From Venatoribacter cucullus (GTDB taxonomy: Bacteria; Pseudomonadota; Gammaproteobacteria; Pseudomonadales; Oceanobacteraceae): DNA of 64,000 nucleotides. The stretch is taken from assembly GCF_016132445.1 (NCBI RefSeq), contig NZ_CP046056.1, positions 496,001 to 560,000 of the forward strand, in the 5' to 3' direction. The translations under genes were made by a program, and so were the position numbers. The notes under the pieces are model-generated. The model made no database searches and was not told the DNA's origin. It saw nothing but the letters and a program-made list of their open reading frames with translations. This document shows, one piece after another, positions 1 through 9,168 of the stretch. The stretch's first letter is position 1; the number at the start of each line of letters is the position of its first letter.

Positions 1-548
1 CAGGGGTCCGGCCATTTGGTGGCGTACACCACGGCACCCAGGGTATAGCTGATGCCGCCATACGCCATCCAGCGTAAGGCCTCGGCCGGAATCTGTTCCA
101 GCGCCGGGTAAGCAAACACCACCAGCCAGCCCATCAGCACATAAATAACGGTCGAGAACCAGCGCGGCGCACTCAGCCAGACCAGCTTCAGAATGACGCC
201 GGCAAAGGCCAGTGCCCACACCACGCCAAACAGCCACCAGCCGGTACTGCCATGCAGCGGAATTAAACAGATGGGCGTATAGGTGCCGGCAATCAGCAGA
301 AAAATGGCCATGTGGTCGATGCGTTTCAGCAGCTGGATAACAGGCGCCGGCGCATGCACCAGGTGGTACAGCGTGCTGCTGGCAAACATCAGCAGCAGGG
401 TGGCGCCGAAAATCATAAACGACACCATGTGCCACACACCGCCGTGCAGGGCAGCCTGCGCAGCCAGAATACAGAGCGCCACAATGGCAAATACAGCGCC
501 GGCCAGATGGCTGAGGCCGCTGACGGGATCACGGAAAATAGCGTGCAT
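1..548 (-). CDS. Hemolysin III / PAQR-family membrane protein, 3' part cut by window edge
   Basis: The reverse strand reads from an ATG at 548 leftwards without a stop to the window edge, giving 182 codons of a very hydrophobic protein. It begins MHAIFRDPVSGLSHLAG and contains the spaced histidines of the hemolysin III/YqfA (PAQR) family: SHLAG near residue 14, STLYHLVHAP near residue 60 and a KRIDHMAIFLLIAGTYTP segment. Several membrane helices are visible. The bacterial family is of uncertain function; it is named after a Bacillus haemolysin and is related to progestin/adiponectin receptors. It is divergent from the GIY-YIG gene. The missing part would be the last one or two helices. Confidence 0.85.
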   Translation of the reverse strand, partial: MHAIFRDPVSGLSHLAGAVFAIVALCILAAQAALHGGVWHMVSFMIFGATLLLMFASSTLYHLVHAPAPVIQLLKRIDHMAIFLLIAGTYTPICLIPLHGSTGWWLFGVVWALAFAGVILKLVWLSAPRWFSTVIYVLMGWLVVFAYPALEQIPAEALRWMAYGGISYTLGAVVYATKWPDP

Positions 549-629
549 AATGCAATTAATTCTTTATGTAAGGTGAGAGGCGCTTACGATACGGTATTTT
601 TATCATCGTGCAAAAGGCGCTACCGAAGC

Positions 630-926
630 ATGCAAGAAGATTCTGCCGCCAGTGGTTGGCTGGTGTATCTCGTCCGTACCGCCGCCGGCAGCCTGTATTG
701 TGGTGTTACCAACGATATGGAGCGGCGTTTCCGTGAACACTGCGCCGATGGCCCGCGTAGCGCCAAAGCCTTACGTGGCCGCGGGCCGCTGCAGTTGGTG
801 TTTACTTACCCCGCAGCGGATAAGCAGCAGGCCATGCAGCTGGAGTGGCAGATAAAACAATGGCCAAAAGCCCGCAAAGAAGCGCTGGTGAGCGGGCTGA
901 TTGGTCTGGATGCAATCATTAGCTGA
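630..926 (+). CDS. GIY-YIG nuclease superfamily protein (YhbQ/UPF0213-like)
   Basis: A 98-residue protein consisting of a single GIY-YIG domain. The N-terminal core is WLVYLVRTAAGSLYCGVTND, where LVYLVR and YCGVTN occupy the GIY and YIG strands, followed by an ERRFREH helix carrying the expected Arg and His. The frame stays open upstream to 312, but the domain starts just after the ATG at 630 and the extension overlaps the divergent hemolysin III gene, so 630 is chosen. Stand-alone members such as E. coli YhbQ are small putative nucleases whose physiological substrate is not settled. Confidence 0.85.
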   Translation: MQEDSAASGWLVYLVRTAAGSLYCGVTNDMERRFREHCADGPRSAKALRGRGPLQLVFTYPAADKQQAMQLEWQIKQWPKARKEALVSGLIGLDAIIS

Positions 927-1066
927 TTTTTGAAATATCAGTTGTTCTGTTATGGAAATAATGTGGGGTTTGCCGGCGTATCCGCACCTGTGCCGGCGGA
1001 TACTGATGTGGTACAAACGTACAACTTATAACAACAACAAAGAAAACCTTCTCACAGGGTACTTTC

Positions 1067-3157
1067 ATGCGTCTGCTTTGTTCCTTATTGGCGTTGGTCA
1101 GCCTGACGGCCTGTGCCAATACCCGCACCCTTGATATTAACCAGCCGCTGCCGGCAGCGCCGCCATTAAGCCAGTATGCCGAAGCCGGTGCGGTGTCGGT
1201 GGATATTACCCCGCCACCGGGTATGCCCATGGGTGGCTATTCGGTAATGGCCAACCGCGGCCAGGGGTTCCGTACCCGCATTAAAGCGCGTGTGGTGTAT
1301 CTGCATGATGGTAAAGGTCAGGCCATGGCGCTGGTGCAGACCGATCTGACGGCCGCCTCGTTATTGCTGCAGCATGCGGTGGCGGCGCGGGTGGCGGAGA
1401 CGACCGGGCTGAAGCCGGCCGATATTGCCATTACCGCCTCGCACAGCCATTCGGCGCCGGTGAATTTCTTCGATAACGATTTTTACAACAAACACATGTC
1501 CAGCGGCCAATGGCTGGAGCCGGAGTTTCTGGAGTTCGCCACCGCGCGCATCAGTGCCGGCATTATCGATGCTTTCAATAGCCGCCGCCCGGCCAAAATC
1601 GCCACCGGCAAAAAAGACATTTATGGCTACAACCGTAACCGCTCACTGGATTCCTGGGCGCTGAACCACAACGTGGGCGAGGTGGATCTGGACGATTCGC
1701 AGCAAAAATTCCGCGCCGTGAACCCGTCGCTGTACATGGTGCGGGTGGATGTGAAAGATGACGACGGTGCGTTTAAACCGCTGGCGGCATTCTCCAGTTT
1801 TTCTGTACACGCCACGGCGCTGACCGTACCGGTTGAGGTCTACAACGCTGACCTGTTTGCCTATGCCCAGAAAGATCTGGAATGGACCATCCGCGACCGT
1901 TACAACACCCCGTGGCCGGTGGTGCATGCGCTGAGCACTGGCACCCAGGGCGATATGGCGCCGGCCTTGCCAGAACAGGGTGATAACACCTTTGGTCATC
2001 ATCACGTCGACTGGAAAGCCGCCAAACAGCTCGGGCAGGGCATTGGTCGTGAAGCCATTGAACTGTTTGAGGACCTGGGGCGGGAGCTGACCGCCGAGGT
2101 GTCTCTGGCCAGTGCGGCGCGTGAACTGAACATCCGTGAACATCATCAGGCGGGCGAGGTGGCAATCTGTCAGGACGCCGCCGTGGGCAACCCGGTGGCC
2201 GCCGGTGCCTTTGAGCGCCGTACCCCCTTTCTGGCCGCCATTCCGTTCTTTAAAGGCGGTAATGTCATGGCGCGCCGCTGGTGGTTCTTTAATGAGGGCT
2301 GTCAGGGCAACAAGCGTCATCTGGGCTTTTCATTCCTGCAGCCACTGCTGGAACCGAAAGACAGCTTTCCCAATACCGTGCTGTTCCAGCTGCTGCGCAT
2401 CAACGACATGCTGATTCTGCCGCTGCCGTTTGAAACCACCACCGAGGCGGGTCGCCGCATCAGCCAGCGGGTACAGGATGCCTTTAATGCGGCCGGACAG
2501 CCGCTGCGTTATGTGTGGGTGGCCAGTAACGCCAATGGTTATTTCGGCTACACCACCACACCGGAAGAGTATTCGCGCCAGAACTACGAAGGCGGTCATA
2601 CGCTCTATGGCCAGTACAGCACACCGTATCTGGCCGAGCAGCTGGGCATACTGGCGCAGGATTTTCTGCAACAAGGCCCGCTGCAGGAACTGAAACCGGA
2701 ATGGCGCTATGCCCTGAAAGTGAATTCGTTTCTGCCGCCGGAGAGCGTCAGCAGCGGTCAGCGCCGCTGGCTGCAAGCACCGCTGGCTGTTGCGGCGGAA
2801 GATACCCATGAAGAAGATTACATCGCGGTGCGCTGGCTGGATGTTGGCCCGCGTCAGATTGATTTTCACCAACCGCTGGTACGGATAGAACAGCGCCATG
2901 GCGATCAGTGGCAGCTGCTGCATAACGCCGGCGAGCCGGTGCATGACGATGGTTACGACATTGAAGTGCGCTACCTGAAAACCCACAAAGACGACGGCAT
3001 GGCGCACTACGAAACCCGCTGGTACAACCCGGTGGCGGGTGGCGAATACCGCTTTGTGATTGCCGGCCGGGCCGGGCAGCCGGCGCTGTATTCGGCCCCG
3101 TTTCACTGGCAGGCCGGGCAGCAACCGGTGCCGGATATGGCGCATAGCGGGCAATAA
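1067..3157 (+). CDS. Neutral/alkaline ceramidase-like lipoprotein
   Basis: A 696-residue protein with a lipoprotein signal peptide (LVSLTAC, Cys16 as the lipidation site). SVDITPPPGMPMGGYS near residues 44-59 is the typical opening of the neutral/alkaline non-lysosomal ceramidase family, and HSHSAP (His126, His128) and SVHAT (His248) match the expected zinc-binding region. Classical ceramidases hydrolyse the amide bond of ceramide using a serine in a GD/N-x-SPN motif; here the corresponding stretch reads GDMAPA (residues 295-300), with Ala298 where the Ser is expected. The family assignment is firm but ceramidase activity is doubtful. It is monocistronic and followed by a clear terminator. 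Location is probably the outer membrane or the periplasmic face. Confidence 0.8.
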   Translation: MRLLCSLLALVSLTACANTRTLDINQPLPAAPPLSQYAEAGAVSVDITPPPGMPMGGYSVMANRGQGFRTRIKARVVYLHDGKGQAMALVQTDLTAASLLLQHAVAARVAETTGLKPADIAITASHSHSAPVNFFDNDFYNKHMSSGQWLEPEFLEFATARISAGIIDAFNSRRPAKIATGKKDIYGYNRNRSLDSWALNHNVGEVDLDDSQQKFRAVNPSLYMVRVDVKDDDGAFKPLAAFSSFSVHATALTVPVEVYNADLFAYAQKDLEWTIRDRYNTPWPVVHALSTGTQGDMAPALPEQGDNTFGHHHVDWKAAKQLGQGIGREAIELFEDLGRELTAEVSLASAARELNIREHHQAGEVAICQDAAVGNPVAAGAFERRTPFLAAIPFFKGGNVMARRWWFFNEGCQGNKRHLGFSFLQPLLEPKDSFPNTVLFQLLRINDMLILPLPFETTTEAGRRISQRVQDAFNAAGQPLRYVWVASNANGYFGYTTTPEEYSRQNYEGGHTLYGQYSTPYLAEQLGILAQDFLQQGPLQELKPEWRYALKVNSFLPPESVSSGQRRWLQAPLAVAAEDTHEEDYIAVRWLDVGPRQIDFHQPLVRIEQRHGDQWQLLHNAGEPVHDDGYDIEVRYLKTHKDDGMAHYETRWYNPVAGGEYRFVIAGRAGQPALYSAPFHWQAGQQPVPDMAHSGQ

Positions 3158-3165
3158 ACACCGGT

Positions 3166-3190
3166 GCGGCGCGAATAAGCGCCGCTTTTT
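3166..3190 (+). terminator. Intrinsic terminator after the ceramidase-like gene
   Basis: A perfect 7-bp stem (GCGGCGC/GCGCCGC) around a 6-base loop is followed by a run of T, 8 bases after the stop codon. Confidence 0.8.
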
Positions 3191-3275
3191 TACCGGACTG
3201 TCATATTGTTCCTTTAGGTTTAGTCCCCCTCTTGAGTAGAATGGCTGCCGGATCTATACGATAACAAGAAATTAC

Positions 3276-4046
3276 ATGCTGAAATCCATCTGGGCCGCCC
3301 GCTGGTATGTTCTGCTGGGCTTAGTCGCTTTCCTTATTACGCTGCTGCTGACCACGCCGCTGCATTTTGTCTGGCGTTTTCTGGCACCCGAATTGTCGGC
3401 CCTGCCGGTGCAGGTGCAGCAAGTCAGCGGTACGTTATGGCGTGGCCGCATTCAGGTGCAGGTAATTCAGTTACGGGAACTGGGCGTGCTGGATACGCGC
3501 TGGGAATTATCGCCCTGGGCCTTACTGGCCGGCCGTGCCGATTTACGCCTGCAGATCGACAGCCCGGATTTACGCCTGCAGCTGCCGTTACAGATCGGCC
3601 TGAATAAGGTGCTGCATATTAATGGTGCCGATGGCTATTTCGACCTGCGTCCATTAGCCCCCATGCTGCAGCGTCAGCGCACCAAAGCCGAAGGTAATGT
3701 CGAGCTGAACCGCTTACTGGCCGAAGTTGATCTGAACACGCTGGTGTTTCAGCAGTTATCCGGTCAGCTGGTGTACAGTGGTGGCGCCGTCACCCTGCTG
3801 GTGGACAATAAACCCGTTAATGCCACGCTGCCGGTACTGTTAGGGCAGCTGGGGCGGGAACCGGAACGGGCGGCGCTGGACCTGACCACCGAAAGCGGAG
3901 AAACCCTGCTGCGCGGTTATTTACAACCGGATGGCTGGGCAGGTCTGGCCTTGCGGCGCCGCCTGCTGGATATCATCGGTCAGCCCTGGCCGGTGCAGGC
4001 CGAGGCCGACAGCGTAATTTTTGAAGTGTCACAGAAGGTTCTGTAA
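3276..4046 (+). CDS. gspN: Type II secretion system protein N
   Basis: A 256-residue protein with one N-terminal membrane helix (about residues 9-30) and a periplasmic domain rich in short beta strands. SGTLWRGRIQVQ and the spaced leucine-rich strands that follow are typical of GspN. GspN is an accessory type II secretion component, probably inner-membrane anchored. The next gene begins 2 bases after its stop and is gspC, then gspD, so the three form an operon; a similar separate gspN-C-D cluster is known in Acinetobacter. No gspE-M genes lie in the window. Confidence 0.85.
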   Translation: MLKSIWAARWYVLLGLVAFLITLLLTTPLHFVWRFLAPELSALPVQVQQVSGTLWRGRIQVQVIQLRELGVLDTRWELSPWALLAGRADLRLQIDSPDLRLQLPLQIGLNKVLHINGADGYFDLRPLAPMLQRQRTKAEGNVELNRLLAEVDLNTLVFQQLSGQLVYSGGAVTLLVDNKPVNATLPVLLGQLGREPERAALDLTTESGETLLRGYLQPDGWAGLALRRRLLDIIGQPWPVQAEADSVIFEVSQKVL

Positions 4047-4048
4047 CC

Positions 4049-4954
4049 TTGAGCGCGGCATTGGGGAGTACCGGATTGACGGAACAACAAACAATAAGAC
4101 CGGCGTGGCAGCGGCGAATTCTGGCTGCAGGCAAAGTCCTGCTTACGGTGCTGATTGCAATACAGCTGGCGGCGTTGGTCTGGCGACTGGTCGCTCCGGA
4201 ACCCCTGGTATTGCCGGCGCCGGCACAGACAGCCGGGAACAGCGTTGTCAGTGGCGGCGTGCAGGGAACGGCGCAATATCATTTATTCGGTGAGGTGGGC
4301 GCCGAGCCATTGGCGCCGGTCACTGAACAGGTCAGCGCTCCGGAAACCCGTTTACGGTTGCAGCTGTTGGGCATTACCAAAGGCCCGCGCGATGATGTCT
4401 CCAGCGCCATTATTGCGCCCCGGGGTGCCAGTGGTGAGTTTTATCGTATCGGTGATGTGGTACAGGGTTCTACCCGCCTGGCTGCCGTGTATGACGACCG
4501 CGTGATTCTCAACACCAACGGCAAACTGGAAACCCTGAAGTTTGACGAGCTCAGCGCCGCCGGCATCAGTGCCCGGGCCGTTGCTGCCGCACCGGTCGCT
4601 CCGGTAACGGCCACGCCACAGGGAAGCTTGCGCGAACGCTTCCGTGAGGTGCGCTCACCGGCGGATTTTATGAATATGGTCACCACCGAAGCCTCCGCCG
4701 ATGCCGAAGGCGCGCTGCGGGAGCTGGGGCTGGAAAGCATTGGTGCCGGGCAGGGTTACCGGGTAACGCCGGGCTCTATGTTAACGGCGCTGCAGTTGCA
4801 GCCGGGTGATATTGTTTTGTCGGTAAACGGACAGTCGCTGGGCGACCCGCAGGCCGATCAGCAAGTGCTGGAACAGGTCAGTGCCGAGGGCAGTGCGCGA
4901 ATAGAAGTGCAGCGCGGCAATAATCGTTTTGTGGTGAATCACAGTCTGAATTAA
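4049..4954 (+). CDS. gspC: Type II secretion system protein C
   Basis: A 301-residue bitopic inner-membrane protein. A short cytoplasmic tail is followed by a helix (about residues 29-47), a homology region (about 70-150, including YHLFGEVG and RLQLLGITKG) that contacts the secretin, and a C-terminal PDZ domain (about 220-300, with MLTALQLQPGDIVLSVNG). GspC links the secretin GspD to the inner-membrane platform. No ATG is available near the N-terminus: the frame opens with TTG at 4049, and TTG codons at 4061 and 4076 are alternatives, so the exact start is uncertain. GAAGG inside the end of gspN could serve as ribosome binding site. Confidence 0.9.
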   Translation: MSAALGSTGLTEQQTIRPAWQRRILAAGKVLLTVLIAIQLAALVWRLVAPEPLVLPAPAQTAGNSVVSGGVQGTAQYHLFGEVGAEPLAPVTEQVSAPETRLRLQLLGITKGPRDDVSSAIIAPRGASGEFYRIGDVVQGSTRLAAVYDDRVILNTNGKLETLKFDELSAAGISARAVAAAPVAPVTATPQGSLRERFREVRSPADFMNMVTTEASADAEGALRELGLESIGAGQGYRVTPGSMLTALQLQPGDIVLSVNGQSLGDPQADQQVLEQVSAEGSARIEVQRGNNRFVVNHSLN

Positions 4955-4968
4955 TAAAGGAAATCAGC

Positions 4969-6879
4969 GTGTTAAAGCATTGGGCATTTATGGTGTTGCT
5001 GGCCATTGGTGGCGTGGCGCAGGCACAGACCGGCACACAAACCGCAGCATCGGACAGCTGGCAAATTAATCTGAAGGAAGCCGATATCGGCGCCTTTATT
5101 TCTCAGGTGGCCGACATTACCGGCAAAAGCTTTGTGATTGACCCGCGGGTTAAAGGCAAAGTGAACGTGCTGTCCAGCGAACCGATGAATAAAGACGGGG
5201 TGTACGAACTGTTTTTATCCGTGCTGCAGGTGCAGGGCTTTGTGGCCGTGCCGGCGGGTGATGTAACGCTGATTGTGCAGCAGAACGATGTCAAACAGCA
5301 GGGCCGCGACCTGGATGAAAGCGTGCAGGTCGACAGTCAGGAACTGCTGACCAAAGTCATTATGATTAAAAACACTCCGGCGCTGGATCTGGTGCCGATT
5401 TTACGCCCGCTGGTGGCGAAATACGGTCATCTGGCCGGGGTAAAATCCGCTAACGCATTAATTATTTCCGACCATGCCAACAATATTTTCCGCATCGAAC
5501 AAATTATTGACCGCCTCGACCGCTCCGGCAGTGAAGAGCTGGAAGTCATCCAGCTGAAAGAAGCCTGGGTGGGCAACGTTGTCACCATGCTGCAGAACCT
5601 CGACCCGGCCAAGGTATCGCAGGGCAACGCGGCGGGCGCTAACGAAAATACCGCCGGTTCCATTCGTGTGGTGGCCGATGAACGCAGTAACCGGTTAATT
5701 ATTAAAGGCGAAAAAAGCGCCCGCGAGCGTATCCGTAAACTGATTGAAGACCTGGATCAGCCGTCTTATTTTACCGGCAGTGCGCGGGTAATGCGGCTGC
5801 AGTATGCCGATGCCAAAAAACTGGCCGAATTGCTGAATGGTTTATTGTCGGATGCACCCGCCGGCGATAAAGACAACCAGGCCAAGGGCAAAGCCGGCAT
5901 TCATGCCGACGAAGAACTGAACGCACTGGTGGTGCGGGCCGAACCGTCGCTGATGAAAGAAATTGAAGAACTGGTGTCGGCGCTGGATGTACGCCGGGCG
6001 CAGGTATTAATTGAATCGGCCATTGTCGAAGTGACCGGCGATATCAGTGATGCCCTGGGTTTTCAGTGGTTTTCCGGTGATCTGGATCAGCCGGTGGGCG
6101 GCACCAGTTTCTCCAATGCCGGGCCTTCGCTCAGCAGCATTGCCGGCAGCATTGTCAGCGGCAACCCGTCCGCTGCTCTCGGCAGCGGCCTGACGCTGGG
6201 TGGTTACAGTGAGTCCAACGGTCAGCCGGAATTTGGTCTGATCATGCAGGCGTTATCGACCAACACCAATACCAACCTGTTATCCACCCCCAGCATCATG
6301 ACGCTGGATAACCAGGAAGCGGAAATTATTGTGGGTCAGAACGTACCCTTTTTAACCGGCTCTACCGCGTCCAGCACCAACACCAACCCCTTTACCACCA
6401 TTCAGCGTCAGGACGTGGGTATTACCTTAAAAGTAAAACCGCACATTCATGATGGCACCGCCATTCGCCTGGAAGTGGAAGCCAAAGCGGAATCGGTGGC
6501 GCAAACCACGGTGGCCGGCAGTGCCGATTTAATTACCAATAAACGCTCGTTAAAAACCATGATTCTGGCCGACAACGAAGAAACCATCGTACTGGGTGGC
6601 CTGATCCGTGACGATATGCGCGAAGTGGAAAGCAAAGTGCCGCTGCTGGGCGATATTCCGCTGCTGGGCTGGTTGTTTAAATCAAAATCCGTTACTCAGG
6701 TAAAAAGCAACCTGATGGTGTTTTTACGCCCCACCATTGTGAATAACAGCGGTGTTTCCCGCGATGTCACCACTGAAAAATTCAACGGCATCTGGGAATT
6801 TACCGTGTCCGATAAAATCGGTAACAGCAATGACACCACGGTAACCGATCTGTTTAAAGGCTTACCGGTTACCCGTTAA
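4969..6879 (+). CDS. gspD: Type II secretion system secretin
   Basis: A 636-residue outer-membrane secretin with a GTG start preceded by AAAGGAAA. A signal peptide ends near residue 20 (GVAQA). The N0 domain follows (INLKEADIGAFISQVADITG), then repeated N1-N3 domains, and the secretin core from about residue 335, including the VPLLGDIPLLGWLFKSKS signature near 560. The family forms the multimeric channel through which folded exoproteins leave the periplasm. It is the last gene of gspN-C-D and converges on the maf gene 11 bp away, with only a weak hairpin between them. Confidence 0.95.
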   Translation: MLKHWAFMVLLAIGGVAQAQTGTQTAASDSWQINLKEADIGAFISQVADITGKSFVIDPRVKGKVNVLSSEPMNKDGVYELFLSVLQVQGFVAVPAGDVTLIVQQNDVKQQGRDLDESVQVDSQELLTKVIMIKNTPALDLVPILRPLVAKYGHLAGVKSANALIISDHANNIFRIEQIIDRLDRSGSEELEVIQLKEAWVGNVVTMLQNLDPAKVSQGNAAGANENTAGSIRVVADERSNRLIIKGEKSARERIRKLIEDLDQPSYFTGSARVMRLQYADAKKLAELLNGLLSDAPAGDKDNQAKGKAGIHADEELNALVVRAEPSLMKEIEELVSALDVRRAQVLIESAIVEVTGDISDALGFQWFSGDLDQPVGGTSFSNAGPSLSSIAGSIVSGNPSAALGSGLTLGGYSESNGQPEFGLIMQALSTNTNTNLLSTPSIMTLDNQEAEIIVGQNVPFLTGSTASSTNTNPFTTIQRQDVGITLKVKPHIHDGTAIRLEVEAKAESVAQTTVAGSADLITNKRSLKTMILADNEETIVLGGLIRDDMREVESKVPLLGDIPLLGWLFKSKSVTQVKSNLMVFLRPTIVNNSGVSRDVTTEKFNGIWEFTVSDKIGNSNDTTVTDLFKGLPVTR

Positions 6880-6890
6880 CCGGCATTTTC

Positions 6891-7475
6891 TTACTCTGCC
6901 AGCTGCAGCGGCTCAAACCCTGCAGCGCGCAGCAATTCCAGCAGGCCGATTAACGGCAAGCCAATCAGGCTGTTGGGGTCGCGCCCGTGCAGGGCGGCAA
7001 ATAAATTAATACCCAATCCTTCCACTTTAAAACTGCCGGCACAGTCCAGCGGTTGTTCCAGCGCCACATAACGGCGGATTTCCGCGTCACTCAGATCGCG
7101 GAACTGCACGGCAAAGGGCTCCATCAGACAATATTCCTGGCCATCCGGTGCCAGTAAGCACAGACCGGTAAAAAACTGCACGGTTTTACCACTGCATTGC
7201 TGCAGCTGCGCCACGGCCTTTGCAACCGTGCCGGGTTTGCTGGTGATGGTGCCGTTAATCACACAGGCCTGATCCGAGCCGATAATCCAGTGCTGCGGAA
7301 ATTGCGCGCGCAAGGCCTGGGCTTTTGCACAGGCTAACCGCTGCACATAGTCGGCCGGTGCTTCACCCGGTAACGCGCTTTCATCAATATCCGGGGCCGC
7401 CCAGTCAAAGGGAATGCGCAGCCGTCTTAATAATTCACGGCGGTAAGACGATGATGACGCCAGTAATAATTGCAT
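6891..7475 (-). CDS. maf: Maf-family 7-methyl-GTP pyrophosphatase (YceF type)
   Basis: A 194-residue house-cleaning nucleotide pyrophosphatase. It opens with LLASSSSYRRELL, the Maf nucleotide-binding loop, and has IGSDQACV and KVEGLGINLFAALHGRDPNSLIGLPL in the positions expected for the YceF subfamily, which hydrolyses 7-methyl-GTP, rather than the YhdE dTTP/UTP subfamily. In enterobacteria yceF lies beside yceD-rpmF; here it stands alone between gspD and sodB, so the context gives no extra support for the substrate. Confidence 0.9.
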   Translation of the reverse strand: MQLLLASSSSYRRELLRRLRIPFDWAAPDIDESALPGEAPADYVQRLACAKAQALRAQFPQHWIIGSDQACVINGTITSKPGTVAKAVAQLQQCSGKTVQFFTGLCLLAPDGQEYCLMEPFAVQFRDLSDAEIRRYVALEQPLDCAGSFKVEGLGINLFAALHGRDPNSLIGLPLIGLLELLRAAGFEPLQLAE

Positions 7476-7518
7476 GGCTGATCCTCAGGCTGGGAAAGCA
7501 GGCTTTTTTACAGAAATA

Positions 7519-7545
7519 AAAAAACCGGGACAAGCCCGGTTTTTT
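7519..7545 (-). terminator. Intrinsic terminator after sodB
   Basis: The CCGGG/CCCGG stem is flanked by six A and six T, so it works in the minus direction 18 bases past the sodB stop and could also function in the plus direction. Confidence 0.8.
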
Positions 7546-7563
7546 CAACAGCACAACGCGATA

Positions 7564-8148
7564 TTAAGCCGCGAAGTTTTTGTTGGCGAATTCCCAGTTG
7601 GCCAGAGCCCAGAAGTTTTCCAGGTACTTCGGACGCAGGTTACGGTAATCGATGTAGTAAGCGTGTTCCCACAGGTCCACGGTCAGCAGCGGCGTAACGC
7701 CGGCTTCAGTGATCGGGGTAGCCGCGTTAGACGTGTTAACGATGGCCAGGGTGCCGTCGGCTTTTTTCACCAGCCAGGTCCAGCTGGAACCGAAGTTGCC
7801 AACGGCCATTTTGTTGAACTCTTCCTGGAATTTCTCGAAAGAACCCCAGGTGGCGTTAATTGCATCACCCACAGCGCCAGTAGCAGCGCCACCGCCGTTC
7901 GGGCTCAGGCTGTTCCAGTAGAAGGTGTGGTTCCAAACCTGAGCGGCGTTGTTGAAGATACCGCCGGTAGAGGTCTTGATGATCTCTTCCAGGGTTTTGC
8001 CTTCAAACTCGGTGCCCGGAACCAGGTTGTTCAGGTTGGTTACGTAAGCGTTGTGGTGCTTGCCGTGGTGGAATTCCAGAGTTTCGGCAGAAATGTGCGG
8101 CTCCAGAGCGTTTTTTTCATACGGCAGGGCAGGTAATTCAAATGCCAT
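7564..8148 (-). CDS. sodB: Fe-superoxide dismutase
   Basis: A 194-residue cytoplasmic enzyme that converts superoxide to peroxide and oxygen. The metal ligands are in place: His27 (LEFHHGKHH), His74 (VWNHTFYW), Asp158 and His162 ([14 protein letters not shown]). Gln70 in the AAQVWNH segment is the second-sphere glutamine typical of the iron form, since manganese enzymes place it differently. It appears monocistronic, with its own terminator. Start ATG 8148 is preceded by GGAGAGA. Confidence 0.97.
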   Translation of the reverse strand: MAFELPALPYEKNALEPHISAETLEFHHGKHHNAYVTNLNNLVPGTEFEGKTLEEIIKTSTGGIFNNAAQVWNHTFYWNSLSPNGGGAATGAVGDAINATWGSFEKFQEEFNKMAVGNFGSSWTWLVKKADGTLAIVNTSNAATPITEAGVTPLLTVDLWEHAYYIDYRNLRPKYLENFWALANWEFANKNFAA

Positions 8149-8369
8149 GGTCTCTCTCCATCAAGGTTGCTGAGTACGTTGTACTGACGGCACCGGTTGC
8201 TCCGGTGCTGCTTATTCGGTGCCGAATCATAACACCCCGGCCCCAAGGGTGCTATTCACGCACTTTGTAGGGGTATTCCGGTGTGGTTATTACCCTGCAG
8301 TCGTTTTCGCTGCTGCCGCAAGCCGTTATACTGGCGCGCTCATAATAATGACTAATAACGGGGCACCAG

Positions 8370-9158
8370 ATGGATAAGGATAAAGAACCACTCCTGTCGG
8401 ATATGAAACCATCGCAGGAAGATATTGCACTGCGGCAGAAACAACTGCAGGCGCGTAAAGCCGCCGCCGCCCGTGCCGCTGCCGGCAGCAGCCCGGCCAA
8501 ACAGCCGGCCGGTGCCAAGCCCTCACAAACCCTGGCCATCAGCGCGCTGGTTCTGGGCGTGTTGCTGGCGGGCCTGGCGGGTTGGTTGTTTACCCAGGTA
8601 CAAGCCCAGCAACAACAGCTGCTGAATGCCGAAAAATTACTGCGCAGTCAGGCCCAGAATATTGAAGTGCTGAACGAGCGCCTGTCGGTGACCGGTGAAA
8701 ACGCCAACTTATCCGTCGATGCCTTAAAAACCATCGTTAAAGAGCACGACAGTGAAATCCGCAAACTCTGGGATCTGGCCAACAAACGCAACCGCGCCGA
8801 TATCGGTATGAACAGCAAGGCCATTGCTGGTGTGAAAACCGAGCTGAGCAAAACCGATAAAGAACTGCGCGCCGGCCTGGAACAGCAGAAAAAACAACTG
8901 GCCAGCAGCGACAGTGCCGCGCAGAGCCGTGAAGCCGAGCTGAAAAAGCGTCTGCAAAAAGCCGAAGCCCAGCTGGTGAGTTTGTCGGGTACGGAATTGC
9001 GTCTGGTGCAGCAGGGTGAAACCATTCAGGCACTGGAAAATGAAATTGCCCGCATGAAGAAAGCCGGTATCGGCGCTGATGCGGCCGATATCCGCCTGCA
9101 GCTGGAAGACGTGAATATTCGCCTCGACCGGATGCAGAACGCCATCGGCCCGCGCTGA
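8370..9158 (+). CDS. Membrane-anchored coiled-coil protein of unknown function
   Basis: A 262-residue protein with an Ala/Lys/Gln-rich cytoplasmic N-terminus (about 1-50), one membrane helix (about 54-74, LAISALVLGVLLAGLAGWLF) and a long charged helical region with heptad character to the C-terminus (for example QQKKQLASSDSAAQSREAEL). I do not recognise a named family. The architecture suggests an inner-membrane protein with a periplasmic coiled coil, possibly a scaffold. The next gene begins 10 bases later on the same strand, so they are probably co-transcribed. It is divergent from sodB across a 221-bp gap with no clear motif. Confidence 0.7.
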   Translation: MDKDKEPLLSDMKPSQEDIALRQKQLQARKAAAARAAAGSSPAKQPAGAKPSQTLAISALVLGVLLAGLAGWLFTQVQAQQQQLLNAEKLLRSQAQNIEVLNERLSVTGENANLSVDALKTIVKEHDSEIRKLWDLANKRNRADIGMNSKAIAGVKTELSKTDKELRAGLEQQKKQLASSDSAAQSREAELKKRLQKAEAQLVSLSGTELRLVQQGETIQALENEIARMKKAGIGADAADIRLQLEDVNIRLDRMQNAIGPR

Positions 9159-9168
9159 TTTCCCGCCC

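Noticed and set aside
978-1003. Terminator from the GTATCCGC/GCGGATAC inverted repeat
   Set aside because: The stem is real (8 bp, 10-base loop) but no T-run follows; function unknown.
6865-6883. Terminator between gspD and maf
   Set aside because: CCGGTT/AACCGG gives only a 6-bp stem with a weak T-run; not convincing.
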